A stretch of DNA of 64,000 nt from Neorhizobium galegae (GCF_017877055.1 NZ_JAGIPG010000002.1:1240001-1304000); one strand, 5' to 3'. Shown: positions 16,868 to 26,233, counted from the stretch's first letter. Numbers and translations are program-made. Notes: generated from the letters alone by a model not told the origin.

Positions 16868-17692
16868 ATGGCTTTCAGAAATTCTTTCCTTCTCGCATTT
16901 TCTCTTGGAATTACCGCGACTTTTCTCGATTGCACCTCCGCTGGTGCCGCCGATCCGATCCGCTGCACCGTGATCATCGACGAGGACAGCGGCGATGCGC
17001 TTTATCGCCAGGGCACCTGCGACCGGGGTTTTTATCCGCAATCAACCTTCAAACTGCCTTTGGCCATGATGGGCTATGATGCCGGCATCCTCACCGATGC
17101 CCAGAACCCGCGCTGGAAATACCAGGCCAAATTCAAGGGCCCGGAGCGGGTGCGCAAGGACGTCGATCCGCTGATCTGGGAAAAGGAATCGATCGTCTGG
17201 TATTCGCAGGAAATCACCCGCAAGCTCGGCAGCAAAGCCTTTGCGGATTACATCCAGCGCTTCGGCTACGGCAATCGCGACATTGCCGGCGGCCCCGGCA
17301 ATACCGACGGCCTGACCGAATCCTGGCTGATGTCGTCGCTGAAGATTTCGCCGGATGAGCAGGTTCGGTTCCTCCGCAGGTTCCTGAACGGCGGCCTGCC
17401 GATCTCCGAACATGCGGTCGACATGACGCTGGCGATCGTGCCGCATTTCCAGGCCGGCGACGGCTGGGACATCCAGGGCAAGACCGGTTCCGGCTGGCTG
17501 CGCGACAAGGCCGGCAAGGTGGATTACGACCGCCCGCTCGGCTGGTTCGTCGGCTGGGCGACGAAGGACGAGCGACGCGTCATCTTCGCAAGGCTGCTGG
17601 TCGATACCAAGCGGTATCCGAACGAGCCGATCAGCTTCGTGGTGCGGGATGGGCTGATCAGGGATTTCCCGAAACTGGCAGAAAGTTTCTGA
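16868..17692 (+). CDS. Class D (OXA-type) beta-lactamase
   Basis: A 274-residue protein with a cleavable signal peptide (about 1-27, ending near SAGAA), so periplasmic. All class D signatures are present: STFK at residues 59-62 (acyl serine and carbamylated lysine), SIV at 108-110 in ESIVWYSQ, YGN at 134-136, KTG at 205-207 and WFVGW after it. It would open penicillin-type rings; the spectrum cannot be predicted. Many in-frame codons lie upstream, but the ATG at 16868 has TTGGAG upstream and starts the signal peptide. It is divergent from the AmpR-like gene, which is the likely activator. Confidence 0.94.
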   Translation: MAFRNSFLLAFSLGITATFLDCTSAGAADPIRCTVIIDEDSGDALYRQGTCDRGFYPQSTFKLPLAMMGYDAGILTDAQNPRWKYQAKFKGPERVRKDVDPLIWEKESIVWYSQEITRKLGSKAFADYIQRFGYGNRDIAGGPGNTDGLTESWLMSSLKISPDEQVRFLRRFLNGGLPISEHAVDMTLAIVPHFQAGDGWDIQGKTGSGWLRDKAGKVDYDRPLGWFVGWATKDERRVIFARLLVDTKRYPNEPISFVVRDGLIRDFPKLAESF

Positions 17693-17899
17693 GTTTCCGG
17701 CCACCTGCCTGAAGCTGAAAGCGGCCGGGCGACCCCCAAGCCCGACCGCCCAGCGCGTACGCAACACTGCGCTGCGCAACCTATAAGAAGCTTTAGCGGT
17801 GGCTAATGCAAACGAGTTCGTCTGTTCAGGTTATCGGTTAAGGTTACCTGCGCTGGAGCCCGTTCGCCGCCCCCGAACGGAACGGCGGGGTGAGGGGCA

Positions 17900-20800
17900 T
17901 CACTCCGCGGCAATCGCCGTCGGCACATCGTCGTTTGCCTCGTGCCGCTCCTCGCCTTTCTTCCTCCACAGCCTTCCGAGGAAGCGCTCGAACCGATCCA
18001 TTTCCACGAAGATGACGGGCGTGATGAACAGCGTCAGCGCCTGGGAAACGATCAGCCCGCCGACGACCGCGATGCCGAGCGGCTGTCGAAGCTCGGAGGA
18101 GGCGCCGGTGCCGAGTGCGATCGGCAGCGCTCCGAGCAGGGCACAGAAGGTGGTCATCATGATCGGCCTAAAGCGTCGCACGCAGGCCTCGTGGATCGCG
18201 ACGGCCGCCGTCTCACCCTTGGTGCGCATCGTCTCCACCGCAACGTCGATCATCATGATCGCGTTCTTCTTGACGATACCGATCAGCATCAGAAGCCCGA
18301 TCAGCGCGATAATCGACAGGTCGAAGCCGAACAGTTTCAGCGCCAGCAACGCCCCGAAGGCCGCCGCCGGCAGGCCCGACAGGATCGTCAGCGGGTGGAT
18401 GAAGCTCTCGTAGAGCACCCCGAGCACCACATAGATGGTCAGCACCGCGGCCAGAATCAGCAGCGGCGTATTGCCCTGGCTCTGCTGAAAGATCTGCGCC
18501 GTGCCGCCATATGAGATGAACACGTCGTTCGGCATCTGCAGGTTCGCCTTGATCTGATCGATCGCAGCCGTCGCATCCGAGAGCGAGACGCCGGCCGGCA
18601 GGTTGAACGACACCGTCGTCGAGACCAGTTGGCCGGTCTGGTTGATGGTGACGGGCGCCGTCTGCCGCACGATCGTCGCGAAATTCGAGAGCGGCACCAG
18701 CGAGCCGTTCGAGGACATGACCCTGACATCCTGCAGCATTTGGTCGTTCCACTGCTGGGTATTGTCGAACTCGGTGATCACGTCGTAGCTGTCGCCGGTC
18801 GATTGGATTTCGGCGGCCGTATACCCGCCGAATGCCATCTGCAGCGTCTTGCGCAGCTCGTCGTCGGTAATTCCGAACGAGGCTGCCTTTTCGGGGTCGA
18901 CCTTGATATTGGCTTCGATCGCGTCGTTCTGGGCGTCGGAGGTGACGTCGGTGAAATGCGCCCGGTCGGCGCGCATCGCTGTCTGGATCTTGTCCGACCA
19001 TTCGCTGGTCTGCGAGGCTTTCAGCGCCTGCACCACGAGCTGGTATTGGCTCGCCGTCGCGCGGCCGCCGAAGCGCAGGCTCTGCTGCGGCGTAATGAAG
19101 GTTTTCATCCCGGCAAACCTGGAGGTTGCCTGCCTCAGTTCGCGCAGCGTCTGGTCGAGCGGCGGGCGCTCACCTCGGTCCTTCAGTTCCACCCAGATCG
19201 TGCCGTTGTTGAGCGAGCTGCGGCCGTTGCTGCCGACGATCGAGGTGACGTGGTTGACCGCCGGGTTCTGCTGTACGGCGGCGGCCACCTGCGCCTGCAG
19301 GTCGCGCATCGCCGGGTAGGAAATGTCCTCGCGGGCACGGGTCGAGATGGTCAGGCGGCCGATATCCTCCTGCGGGAAGAAGCTCGACGGCAGCGTCCGG
19401 AACAGATAGGCCGAGGCACCGACCGAGGCGAGAAAGACGATGAGGATGATCGCCCGGTTCCTGAGGCACCAGCCGACGGCCCGGTCATAACCCTTCAGCG
19501 TGCGGCTGAAGCCGGCGTCGAAGATGCGCACCATCAGGCCCGGGTGATGTTCCGCGCCGGAAAGCCGCGAGCCGAGCATCGGCGTTACCGTCAGCGAGAC
19601 GATAGCCGAAGCGATGATGGCGAGCGCCACCACCATGCCGAATTCGTTGAACAGCCGCCCGACCACCCCGCCCATCAAAAGGATGGGAATGAACACGGCG
19701 ATCAGCGATACCGACATGGAAATGATCGTCGAGCTGACTTCGCCGGCGCCCTGCAAGGCCGCCTGCATCGGCGGCATCCCGTCCTCGACATGCCGCATGA
19801 TGTTTTCCAGCATGACGATCGCATCATCCACCACCAGGCCGACCGCAAGCGTCAGCCCGAGCAGCGAGATGTTGTCGATGCTGTAGCCGAGCACATACAT
19901 GGCGCCGAACGTGGTGATCAGCGACAGCGGCACGGCAAGCCCCGGAACCAGCGTTGCGGTGATCCGGCCGAGGAAGAGATAGATGACCAGCACGACGAGG
20001 CCGATCGTCAGCATCAGCGTGAACTGAACGTCCGATATCGAGGCGCGGATCGCGGTGGAAGAATCGTTCATGACGGCGATCGACACCGAGGCCGGCAGTT
20101 CGGCGGACAGCCCGGGCAGTTTTGCGCGCACCGAATCGACGACATCCACCGTGTTGGCATCCGGCTGGCGCTGGATGGCGAGGATGATCGACTGGTTGCC
20201 GTCATACCAGCTTCCCGCGTCGAGGTTCGCGACGCTGTCCTGAACGTTGGCGACGTCGCCGAGATGGACGGGCGCGCCGTTCGGGCTGGCGACCACCAGC
20301 GAGCGGAACTGGTCGGCATTGGTTCGCTGGGTGTCGGCATTGATGGTCAGCCGCTGGCTGTTGTTTTCGAGCGAGCCAACCGGCGCCTGGCTGTTTGCGC
20401 TGGCAATCGCATTGGTGACGTTGTCGACGCCCAGATTGCGGGCCTGCAGCTTGTTGGGATCGACCTCGACGCGCACCGCATAGGTCTGGGCGCCGAAGAT
20501 CGAGACTTCCGCAACGCCCGGAAGCGTCGAGAGGGATGGGGAGAGCACGTCCTCGGCGATCTCGTCGATCTTGCTGCGCGGCATCGTGTCGCTGCGGATC
20601 GACAAAAGCAGGACCGGCGCATCGGCAGGGTTGGTCTTGCGGTAGCTCGGCGGCGTCGTCATGTTGTCCGGCAGCTGCCGGGTCGCATGCGAGATCGCCG
20701 CCTGCACGTCGGCCGCCGCCGCGTCGATATTGCGGTTGAGGTCGAACTGCAGCACGATCGAGGTATTGCCGAGCGAGTTGGTGGCGCTGATTTCGCTGAT

Positions 20801-21025
20801 CCCGGGGATCGTCTCGAACTGTTTGATCAGCGGCGTCGAGACAGCGGTCGCCATGGTCTGCGGCGAGGCGCCCGTCAGCTGCGCGGAGACGTTGATGGTC
20901 GGGAAATCGACCTGCGGCAGGGCGGCGACCGGCAGCAGCTGGTAACCGGCAAGGCCGGCGAGCACGGCGCCGATGGCGAGCAGCGTGGTGGCGACCGGGC
21001 GGCGGATGCAGAATTCGGGGATCAT
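17900..21025 (-). CDS. RND efflux pump permease, MdtB/MdtC-like
   Basis: A 1041-residue inner-membrane pump. MIPEFCIRRPVATTLLAIGAV starts the first of 12 transmembrane helices. Two large periplasmic loops follow helices 1 and 7. Helix 4 carries LALTLAVGLVVDDAIVMLENI with the paired aspartates of the proton relay. The second half repeats the pattern (LIGLLMLIGIVKKNAIMMID). The wording is closest to MdtB/MdtC and other HAE1-type multidrug pumps. Its start overlaps the stop of the adaptor gene by four bases, so the two are translationally coupled. No outer-membrane factor gene is adjacent, so a TolC encoded elsewhere is probably used. Confidence 0.95.
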   Translation of the reverse strand: MIPEFCIRRPVATTLLAIGAVLAGLAGYQLLPVAALPQVDFPTINVSAQLTGASPQTMATAVSTPLIKQFETIPGISEISATNSLGNTSIVLQFDLNRNIDAAAADVQAAISHATRQLPDNMTTPPSYRKTNPADAPVLLLSIRSDTMPRSKIDEIAEDVLSPSLSTLPGVAEVSIFGAQTYAVRVEVDPNKLQARNLGVDNVTNAIASANSQAPVGSLENNSQRLTINADTQRTNADQFRSLVVASPNGAPVHLGDVANVQDSVANLDAGSWYDGNQSIILAIQRQPDANTVDVVDSVRAKLPGLSAELPASVSIAVMNDSSTAIRASISDVQFTLMLTIGLVVLVIYLFLGRITATLVPGLAVPLSLITTFGAMYVLGYSIDNISLLGLTLAVGLVVDDAIVMLENIMRHVEDGMPPMQAALQGAGEVSSTIISMSVSLIAVFIPILLMGGVVGRLFNEFGMVVALAIIASAIVSLTVTPMLGSRLSGAEHHPGLMVRIFDAGFSRTLKGYDRAVGWCLRNRAIILIVFLASVGASAYLFRTLPSSFFPQEDIGRLTISTRAREDISYPAMRDLQAQVAAAVQQNPAVNHVTSIVGSNGRSSLNNGTIWVELKDRGERPPLDQTLRELRQATSRFAGMKTFITPQQSLRFGGRATASQYQLVVQALKASQTSEWSDKIQTAMRADRAHFTDVTSDAQNDAIEANIKVDPEKAASFGITDDELRKTLQMAFGGYTAAEIQSTGDSYDVITEFDNTQQWNDQMLQDVRVMSSNGSLVPLSNFATIVRQTAPVTINQTGQLVSTTVSFNLPAGVSLSDATAAIDQIKANLQMPNDVFISYGGTAQIFQQSQGNTPLLILAAVLTIYVVLGVLYESFIHPLTILSGLPAAAFGALLALKLFGFDLSIIALIGLLMLIGIVKKNAIMMIDVAVETMRTKGETAAVAIHEACVRRFRPIMMTTFCALLGALPIALGTGASSELRQPLGIAVVGGLIVSQALTLFITPVIFVEMDRFERFLGRLWRKKGEERHEANDDVPTAIAAE

Positions 21026-22248
21026 TGCGCTGCCCCCAATTCGATCGCCTGATCGCTACCCTTGGCACCGGCCGTCTTTTGGCCGCTGCCGAACTGCTCG
21101 ACGACGGTCGCGCCATCGACGAGCTGCACCTGGCCCTCGACCACCACATGCGCCCCTTCGGTGAGCCCGCTGGCAATCGCCGTGTTCGGGCCGTTGGAAC
21201 GGGCAATCTGGACCAGCGTTACGTGGACCTTCTTGTCGTCGCCGACCGCATAGACGAACGGGCTATCGACGCCCGGATTGACCGCCACGGTCGGCACCAC
21301 GATGTCGTTGTCGTCGCTCTGGAAATGCACGGTGACGTTCAGCGATTGTCCCGGCCAGAGTGCGCCGGATGGATTGTCGAACCTGGCCTTGGCGAGGATC
21401 GTGCCCGAAGCCGGGTCGATGCTGTTGTCGAAGAAGCTCAAGGTTCCCTTGGCTGAGGTGCCGCCGCCTTGCGGCAGAGCATCGACCGCCACCGCATTCG
21501 CTGACGAGCCTTGCTTGAGCTGGCCGAGATAGGCCTCGGGAAGGTGGAATTTCACATAGATCGGGTCGTATTTGGCGATCGTCACCACCGCCGAGCCGGC
21601 ACTCAGATAGGCGCCGGTGCTGATGCCGATATCGCCGAGCCGCCCGTCGAAGGGCGCGCGGATATCGGTATGGTCGAGATCGATCTGATCGGCGGCAATT
21701 GCCGCATTATCGCTCTGTACGGTGGCGGCCGCGGTATCCTGTGCCGCCCTCGCCTGATCAACGGCTTGCTGGGTGCCGGCATTGCCGCGCAGCAGGTCGT
21801 TGGCGCGGGTGAGCGCGGTTTGAGCCTGGGTCAGCGTCGCCTGGTCACGGAGGAGCAGCGCTTTGTCCTTGTCGAGTGCTGCCTTGGCGGTGCGGTCGTC
21901 GAGCTTGGCGATCAGGTCGCCCGCCTTGACGAAGGCGCCATCGGTCGCCGCGATGCTGACCACGACGCCCGGTTGCTGCGCGGCGATCGTGGTGTTCTCG
22001 TCCGCACTGGCCGCACCGGCGGCGGTGACGTCCATCGGAAGCGCGGTCCGGGTGGCAGCGACCGTCTTGACCGCAGGCGGCGGTCCGCCCGCGCCGCGCC
22101 GACGCGGCGCGCCCGACTGCTGACTGTCGCCGGTATCGGCGGATGCCTGCTGGATGAAGGGTGAAAGAAAGGGAAGCCGATCGCGGAACTCCCAGCCCGC
22201 AACGCCGGCAGCGACAAGAACGCCGGCAAAAATCCAGATCTTCTTCAT
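21022..22248 (-). CDS. RND efflux periplasmic adaptor (membrane fusion protein)
   Basis: A 408-residue adaptor anchored by one N-terminal hydrophobic helix (residues 3-20). A Pro/Gly/Arg-rich linker follows. The lipoyl half-motif is near QQPGVVVSIAATDGAFVKAGDLIAKLDD, then an alpha-helical hairpin rich in Ala and Gln (LTQAQTALTRANDLL). The second lipoyl half is IRAPFDGRLGDIGISTGAYLSAG, with beta-barrel and membrane-proximal domains to the end. It bridges the downstream RND permease to an outer-membrane channel. It is first in a two-gene operon. A 200-base gap upstream carries no gene and probably the promoter. Confidence 0.94.
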   Translation of the reverse strand: MKKIWIFAGVLVAAGVAGWEFRDRLPFLSPFIQQASADTGDSQQSGAPRRRGAGGPPPAVKTVAATRTALPMDVTAAGAASADENTTIAAQQPGVVVSIAATDGAFVKAGDLIAKLDDRTAKAALDKDKALLLRDQATLTQAQTALTRANDLLRGNAGTQQAVDQARAAQDTAAATVQSDNAAIAADQIDLDHTDIRAPFDGRLGDIGISTGAYLSAGSAVVTIAKYDPIYVKFHLPEAYLGQLKQGSSANAVAVDALPQGGGTSAKGTLSFFDNSIDPASGTILAKARFDNPSGALWPGQSLNVTVHFQSDDNDIVVPTVAVNPGVDSPFVYAVGDDKKVHVTLVQIARSNGPNTAIASGLTEGAHVVVEGQVQLVDGATVVEQFGSGQKTAGAKGSDQAIELGAAQ

Positions 22249-22449
22249 GAGGTAACCGCTCGCCTATGGTTGCGCCAATGGTATCGCTCCATCGAACCGC
22301 CCCTATTGCGGCGCAAAAAAGACAGGTTTTACCCCACCGGCTCACGAACCGGTGAAACCGGATTAAAGGTTTGTAATGAAGGGCTTAGATGGACTGAAGT
22401 TAATCTTCTTCACCTTTTGGCTGTGCAGTACAGGCGGCCCCTACCGGAG

Positions 22450-22653
22450 CTAGCGGAGAAACCGCCGGGCGCCCCAGATGACGGCAATGCCGACGATCGC
22501 CACGCCGGCGCCCCGGACGATCCAGGGCGTCTGGTTGATCATGAAACTGCTGGCGGGATAGGGGAAGGCGCCGCTTCCCTGGCCGATCCAGATGAGACCG
22601 ATCGCGACCATCAGGACGCCGATCACCGTGAGTGCAAGTCTGGCGAATGTCAT
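22450..22653 (-). CDS. Small two-helix membrane protein, unknown
   Basis: 67 residues beginning MTFARLALTVIGVLMVAIGL. Two hydrophobic helices, about 5-24 and 45-62, are separated by a short loop with YPASSFMINQTPW, and the chain ends in a basic RRFLR tail. GGAG lies in the 12 bases before the ATG at 22653, which I prefer to a start 63 bases upstream. It resembles small conserved inner-membrane proteins of rhizobia, but no function can be given. Confidence 0.65.
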   Translation of the reverse strand: MTFARLALTVIGVLMVAIGLIWIGQGSGAFPYPASSFMINQTPWIVRGAGVAIVGIAVIWGARRFLR

Positions 22654-22751
22654 GGGAGAAACTCCGAAGCAGGGACGGAGATCATAGGCCTGGGCGGTGC
22701 CCGCCGCTAGACGCATTCGCGTGATGTCGGATCGGCCCGAAGCGTTTCCGG

Positions 22752-23111
22752 TCAGACGTCTTCGTAATAGGTGGCGATGAGAGACCTGGGTGCCGGTTCC
22801 TCACCATCGGCCAGGAAGAAGCTGCCGGCGATGCGGCTTGCGGGCGACAGGCTGTCGAGGAGGTTACGGACAACCACGTCATCCACGGCCTCCAGGCTTC
22901 GCGCATGCATGATCCCGGGCCGGCTGGAGATCGCCGAGGTTTCGGCCGCGTGGCGGGTTGCCGCTTCCCAGCTGCCGGCAAAGGTGCCCACCACATGTCC
23001 GGCCGCAAGCGTCGCCGAGATCGAGGCGGCAGCGGAGACTGGCGCATGAGGCGCGGAGGAGGGGGTACTGGGTGCGGGAGCCTCGGTCGCCCCCGAAACA
23101 CTTTCGATCAT
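22752..23111 (-). CDS. Hypothetical 119-residue protein, unknown
   Basis: Begins MIESVSGATEAPAPSTPSSA, an Ala/Ser/Pro-rich N-terminal third without a clear signal peptide. A more ordered region follows (AVDDVVVRNLLDSLSPASRIAG) and the chain ends SLIATYYEDV. AAAGGAT is about eight bases before the ATG, supporting the start. The gene is single, between a small membrane protein and the SDR on the same strand. I do not recognise the family. Confidence 0.6.
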   Translation of the reverse strand: MIESVSGATEAPAPSTPSSAPHAPVSAAASISATLAAGHVVGTFAGSWEAATRHAAETSAISSRPGIMHARSLEAVDDVVVRNLLDSLSPASRIAGSFFLADGEEPAPRSLIATYYEDV

Positions 23112-23239
23112 GCCGGCGATCCTTTAATTTTGGGGGGCCGGCTTGCCTCTTACGACAGGCGAATTGAGATACCGCCAACAGCGGCACCCCAATTCGATTC
23201 AATGTTTAACGACCTGGGTTTAACGGTCTTTCGAAAACC

Positions 23240-24028
23240 TCAGATCGAGCGCGACGCGCCACCGTCGACCCGGAGCATCGTGCCGGTGACATAGCTTGCC
23301 GGGGCCGAGCAGAGGAAAGCGCCGGCGGCCGCGAATTCCTCGACCTTGCCGAGCCGGCCGGCCGGAATGGTCTTCAGCGAGGCGGAGCGGATTTCCTCTA
23401 CAGACTTGCCGGTGCGCTTGGCATTGGCGCCGTCGAGTTCGTCGATACGGTCGGTATGGATGCGGCCGGGAAGCAGCATGTTGCAGGTAATACCGAAGCC
23501 CGCCACTTCGGTCGCGATCGTCTTGTTCCAGCCGACCAGTGCCGAGCGTAGCGTGTTGGAGAGCGCCAGATTGGCGATCGGCTCGAAGACGCCGGAGGAG
23601 GCGACGGTCAGGATGCGGCCGAAACCCTGTTCCTTCATCTGCGGCAGGAAGGCGTTGGTGAGCGTGATGACGCGCAGCACCATCGACTGGAAGAAGATGT
23701 CGAGCTTGTCGGCGGTCATGTCTTCTGCTGTGCCCGGCGTCGGGCCGCCGGTATTGTTGACCAGGATGTCGATGCCGCCGAGCTTTTCCTTGACGGCGGT
23801 CTTCATCGCCTCGACGAAATTCTCTTCGGCGAGATCGCCCCACACCCAGTCCGCCTTGCCTTTACCTTCGGCATTGATCGCCTTGCAATTGTCCGCCAGC
23901 CGCTCGCCCGAGCGGCCGACGAGGAGAACGTGGGCGCCTTCGCTCGCAAGCGCCTTGGCGATGCCGAGGCCAAGCCCGCGCGACGAGGCGAGCACGAGAG
24001 CGCGTTTGCCGGTAAGACCGAGATCCAT
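23240..24028 (-). CDS. SDR-family oxidoreductase, divergent FabG-like
   Basis: A 262-residue Rossmann protein: cofactor loop LASSRGLGLGIAKAL near 13-27, NNTGG near residues 91-95, and C-terminal VDGGASRSI. The catalytic tetrad is incomplete. After VASSGVFEPIANLALSNTLRSALVGW, where YxxxK should appear, there is no tyrosine in register (L/S instead). A subgroup of SDR proteins annotated as 3-ketoacyl-ACP-reductase-like lacks the active-site Tyr and Lys in the same way, so this is a family trait rather than decay. Reductase activity should not be assumed. Confidence 0.88.
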   Translation of the reverse strand: MDLGLTGKRALVLASSRGLGLGIAKALASEGAHVLLVGRSGERLADNCKAINAEGKGKADWVWGDLAEENFVEAMKTAVKEKLGGIDILVNNTGGPTPGTAEDMTADKLDIFFQSMVLRVITLTNAFLPQMKEQGFGRILTVASSGVFEPIANLALSNTLRSALVGWNKTIATEVAGFGITCNMLLPGRIHTDRIDELDGANAKRTGKSVEEIRSASLKTIPAGRLGKVEEFAAAGAFLCSAPASYVTGTMLRVDGGASRSI

Positions 24029-24285
24029 GATGTTGTTCCTTCCCCAATTCCTGTGATCGGTATCGGGCCTTTATAGCAGCGGCAGAGGGGCGCGAAAGGC
24101 CGATCTTGCTTTCTGCGGTTCGGTGCTTATAACTGACGTGAACGTAAACGTAATATGAGAAAACCGAAACGCCATTTGCGCGAATGACAAGGCGGAGGAC
24201 GTTTTCCCGCCTCGACAAGCCGGGGCGCTTTTGTCAAACAGGTTGCCTGAATAAAGCCGGAAGGGGCCGGCGAGCGGAGTTGGAT

Positions 24286-25962
24286 ATGAGCGAGCAAGAA
24301 CTTCCCAGCCACGAGTTGCCAGAGCGCGAGGCGATGGAATTCGACGTGGTGATCGTCGGCGCGGGTCCTGCGGGGCTTTCCGCCGCGATCCGGCTGAAAC
24401 AGGTCAATCCGGACCTGAGCGTCGTGGTGCTCGAAAAGGGTTCGGAAGTCGGTGCCCATATTCTCTCCGGAGCGGTTGTTGATCCCTCGGGCATCGATGC
24501 GCTGCTGCCCGGCTGGCGCGAGGAGGCGGACCATCCGTTCAAGACCCCGGTCACCGCCGATCACTTCCTGTTCCTGGGTCCTGCCGGCTCGATCCGGCTT
24601 CCGAACTTCATGATGCCGCCGCTGATGAACAATCACGGTAACTATATCGTATCGCTCGGCAACGTCTGTCGCTGGCTGGCCGAAAAGGCCGAAGCGCTGG
24701 GTGTCGAGATCTATCCGGGCTTTGCCGCCACTGAACTGCTCTATAACGAAGACGGCGCCGTCAAGGGCGTGGCAACCGGCGACATGGGCGTCGAGAAGAA
24801 CGGCGAGCCGGGCCCGAATTTTACCCGCGGCATGGAGCTGCATGGCAAATACGTGCTGATCGGCGAGGGCGTACGCGGGTCGCTCGCCAAGCAGCTGATC
24901 GCCAAATTCGGACTGCAGGACGGCCGCGAGCCCCAGAAATACGGTATCGGCCTGAAGGAACTCTGGCAGGTGAAGTCGGAAAACCATCGGCCGGGCCTGG
25001 TGCAGCATTCGTTCGGCTGGCCGCTCGGCATGAAGACTGGCGGCGGTTCCTTCCTCTATCACCTGGAAGACAATCTCGTCGCCGTCGGCTTCGTTGTCCA
25101 CCTCAACTACAAGAACCCCTATCTCTACCCGTTCGAGGAGTTCCAGCGCTTCAAGACGCATGATGCGATCCGCGGCACGTTCGAAGGCGCCAAGCGCCTC
25201 TCCTACGGCGCCCGCGCCATCACCGAGGGCGGTTACCAGTCGGTGCCGAAACTGACCTTCCCGGGCGGCGCGCTGATCGGCTGTTCCGCCGGCCTCGTCA
25301 ACGTGCCGCGCATCAAAGGCAGCCACAACGCGGTTCTCTCGGGCATCCTCGCCGCCGACAACATCGCCAGGGCGATCGGCGCCGGACGTGCCAATGACGA
25401 AGTGATCGAGATCGAGAACGAATGGCGCGCAAGCGACATCGGCAAGGATCTGAAGCGGGTTCGCAACGTCAAGCCACTGTGGTCGAAGCTCGGCACCGGC
25501 CTAGGCATCGCGCTCGGCGGCCTCGACATGTGGACCAACCAGTTGTTCGGCTTCTCCTTCTTCGGCACGCTGAAACACGGCAAGACCGACGCAGCCTCGC
25601 TGGAACCGGCATCAAAGCACAAGCCGATCGCCTATCCGAAGCCGGACGGCGTCCTGACCTTCGACCGCCTGTCCTCGGTGTTTCTGTCCAACACCAACCA
25701 CGAGGAGGACCAGCCGGTTCATCTGCAGGTGAAGGACATGGATCTGCAGAAGCGTTCCGAACTGGACGTCTATGGCGGTCCGTCGACCCGCTACTGTCCG
25801 GCGGGCGTCTACGAATGGGTCGAGAAGGATGGCGAACAGGTGTACGTGATCAACGCCCAGAACTGCGTCCACTGCAAGACCTGCGACATCAAGGACCCCA
25901 ACCATAACATCAACTGGGTGCCGCCCCAGGGCGGCGAAGGGCCGGTTTATCCGAATATGTGA
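24286..25962 (+). CDS. Electron transfer flavoprotein-ubiquinone oxidoreductase
   Basis: A 558-residue inner-membrane-associated flavoprotein that passes electrons from ETF (fatty acid, amino acid and choline oxidation) to ubiquinone. The FAD loop VIVGAGPAGLSAAIRLK is near residues 20-36. GGYQSVPKLTFPGGALIGCSAG is the quinone-side region. The C-terminus holds the 4Fe-4S site: CPAGVYEW, then CVHCKTCDIKDPNHNINW. The ATG at 24286 has GGAG upstream; a longer frame from 24184 lacks family similarity. No etfAB genes are nearby. Its 3' end meets the remains of a toxin-antitoxin locus on the other strand. Confidence 0.96.
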   Translation: MSEQELPSHELPEREAMEFDVVIVGAGPAGLSAAIRLKQVNPDLSVVVLEKGSEVGAHILSGAVVDPSGIDALLPGWREEADHPFKTPVTADHFLFLGPAGSIRLPNFMMPPLMNNHGNYIVSLGNVCRWLAEKAEALGVEIYPGFAATELLYNEDGAVKGVATGDMGVEKNGEPGPNFTRGMELHGKYVLIGEGVRGSLAKQLIAKFGLQDGREPQKYGIGLKELWQVKSENHRPGLVQHSFGWPLGMKTGGGSFLYHLEDNLVAVGFVVHLNYKNPYLYPFEEFQRFKTHDAIRGTFEGAKRLSYGARAITEGGYQSVPKLTFPGGALIGCSAGLVNVPRIKGSHNAVLSGILAADNIARAIGAGRANDEVIEIENEWRASDIGKDLKRVRNVKPLWSKLGTGLGIALGGLDMWTNQLFGFSFFGTLKHGKTDAASLEPASKHKPIAYPKPDGVLTFDRLSSVFLSNTNHEEDQPVHLQVKDMDLQKRSELDVYGGPSTRYCPAGVYEWVEKDGEQVYVINAQNCVHCKTCDIKDPNHNINWVPPQGGEGPVYPNM

Positions 25963-26039
25963 GGCTCGTACCTGTCGCGGAGTTCGATCCAGAGCGAGGC
26001 CCCAAGCAGATCACTCCGGATTGCCCTCCCAAGTGCCAT
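25947..26039 (-). pseudogene. Possible remnant of a VapC-type toxin N-terminus
   Basis: A 30-codon frame directly after the antitoxin relic contains SDLLGASLWIELRDRYEP. This is reminiscent of the N-terminal strand of PIN toxins (xLVDTSVWIDxLR), but the first catalytic aspartate is replaced by glycine. The frame stops inside the 3' end of the ETF-QO gene, so the rest of the toxin is missing. The resemblance is short and could be chance. Confidence 0.25.
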
Positions 26040-26046
26040 CCGGGTT

Positions 26047-26233
26047 TCAGCGTCGGCGTGGCGGATCTTCCAGATCCGGCGCGCTGCCTCCAAGCATGAT
26101 CAACCTCTGCGCTGCCTCGTGCTGGATGAGAAGCGTGAGGGGCTCTTTTGATCACGTCGGACGTATTTTCGATCCCGCTGAATTCCTTGGCCTCTGCAAG
26201 TAATTTTTCGTCGACGGTTATGGTCGTGCGCAT
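26047..26233 (-). pseudogene. Frameshifted VapB-type antitoxin gene
   Basis: The first frame gives MRTTITVDEKLLAEAKEFSG and IENTSDVIK, a standard short VapB/DUF2191 ribbon-helix-helix start. It then turns to nonsense. Dropping one base in the AAAA run (26146-26149, TTTT on the plus strand) restores LTLLIQHEAAQRLIMLGG and SAPDLEDPPRRR followed by a stop, the normal VapB end. So the gene is whole except for one extra A. It may be a real inactivating insertion or a homopolymer sequencing error. The neighbouring toxin is at best a stub, which favours true decay. Confidence 0.75.

Noticed and set aside
18629..21052. Long open frame antisense to the RND permease (about 800 codons)
   Set aside because: Shadow of third-position GC in the real gene; Arg/Gly/His-rich product without any family pattern.
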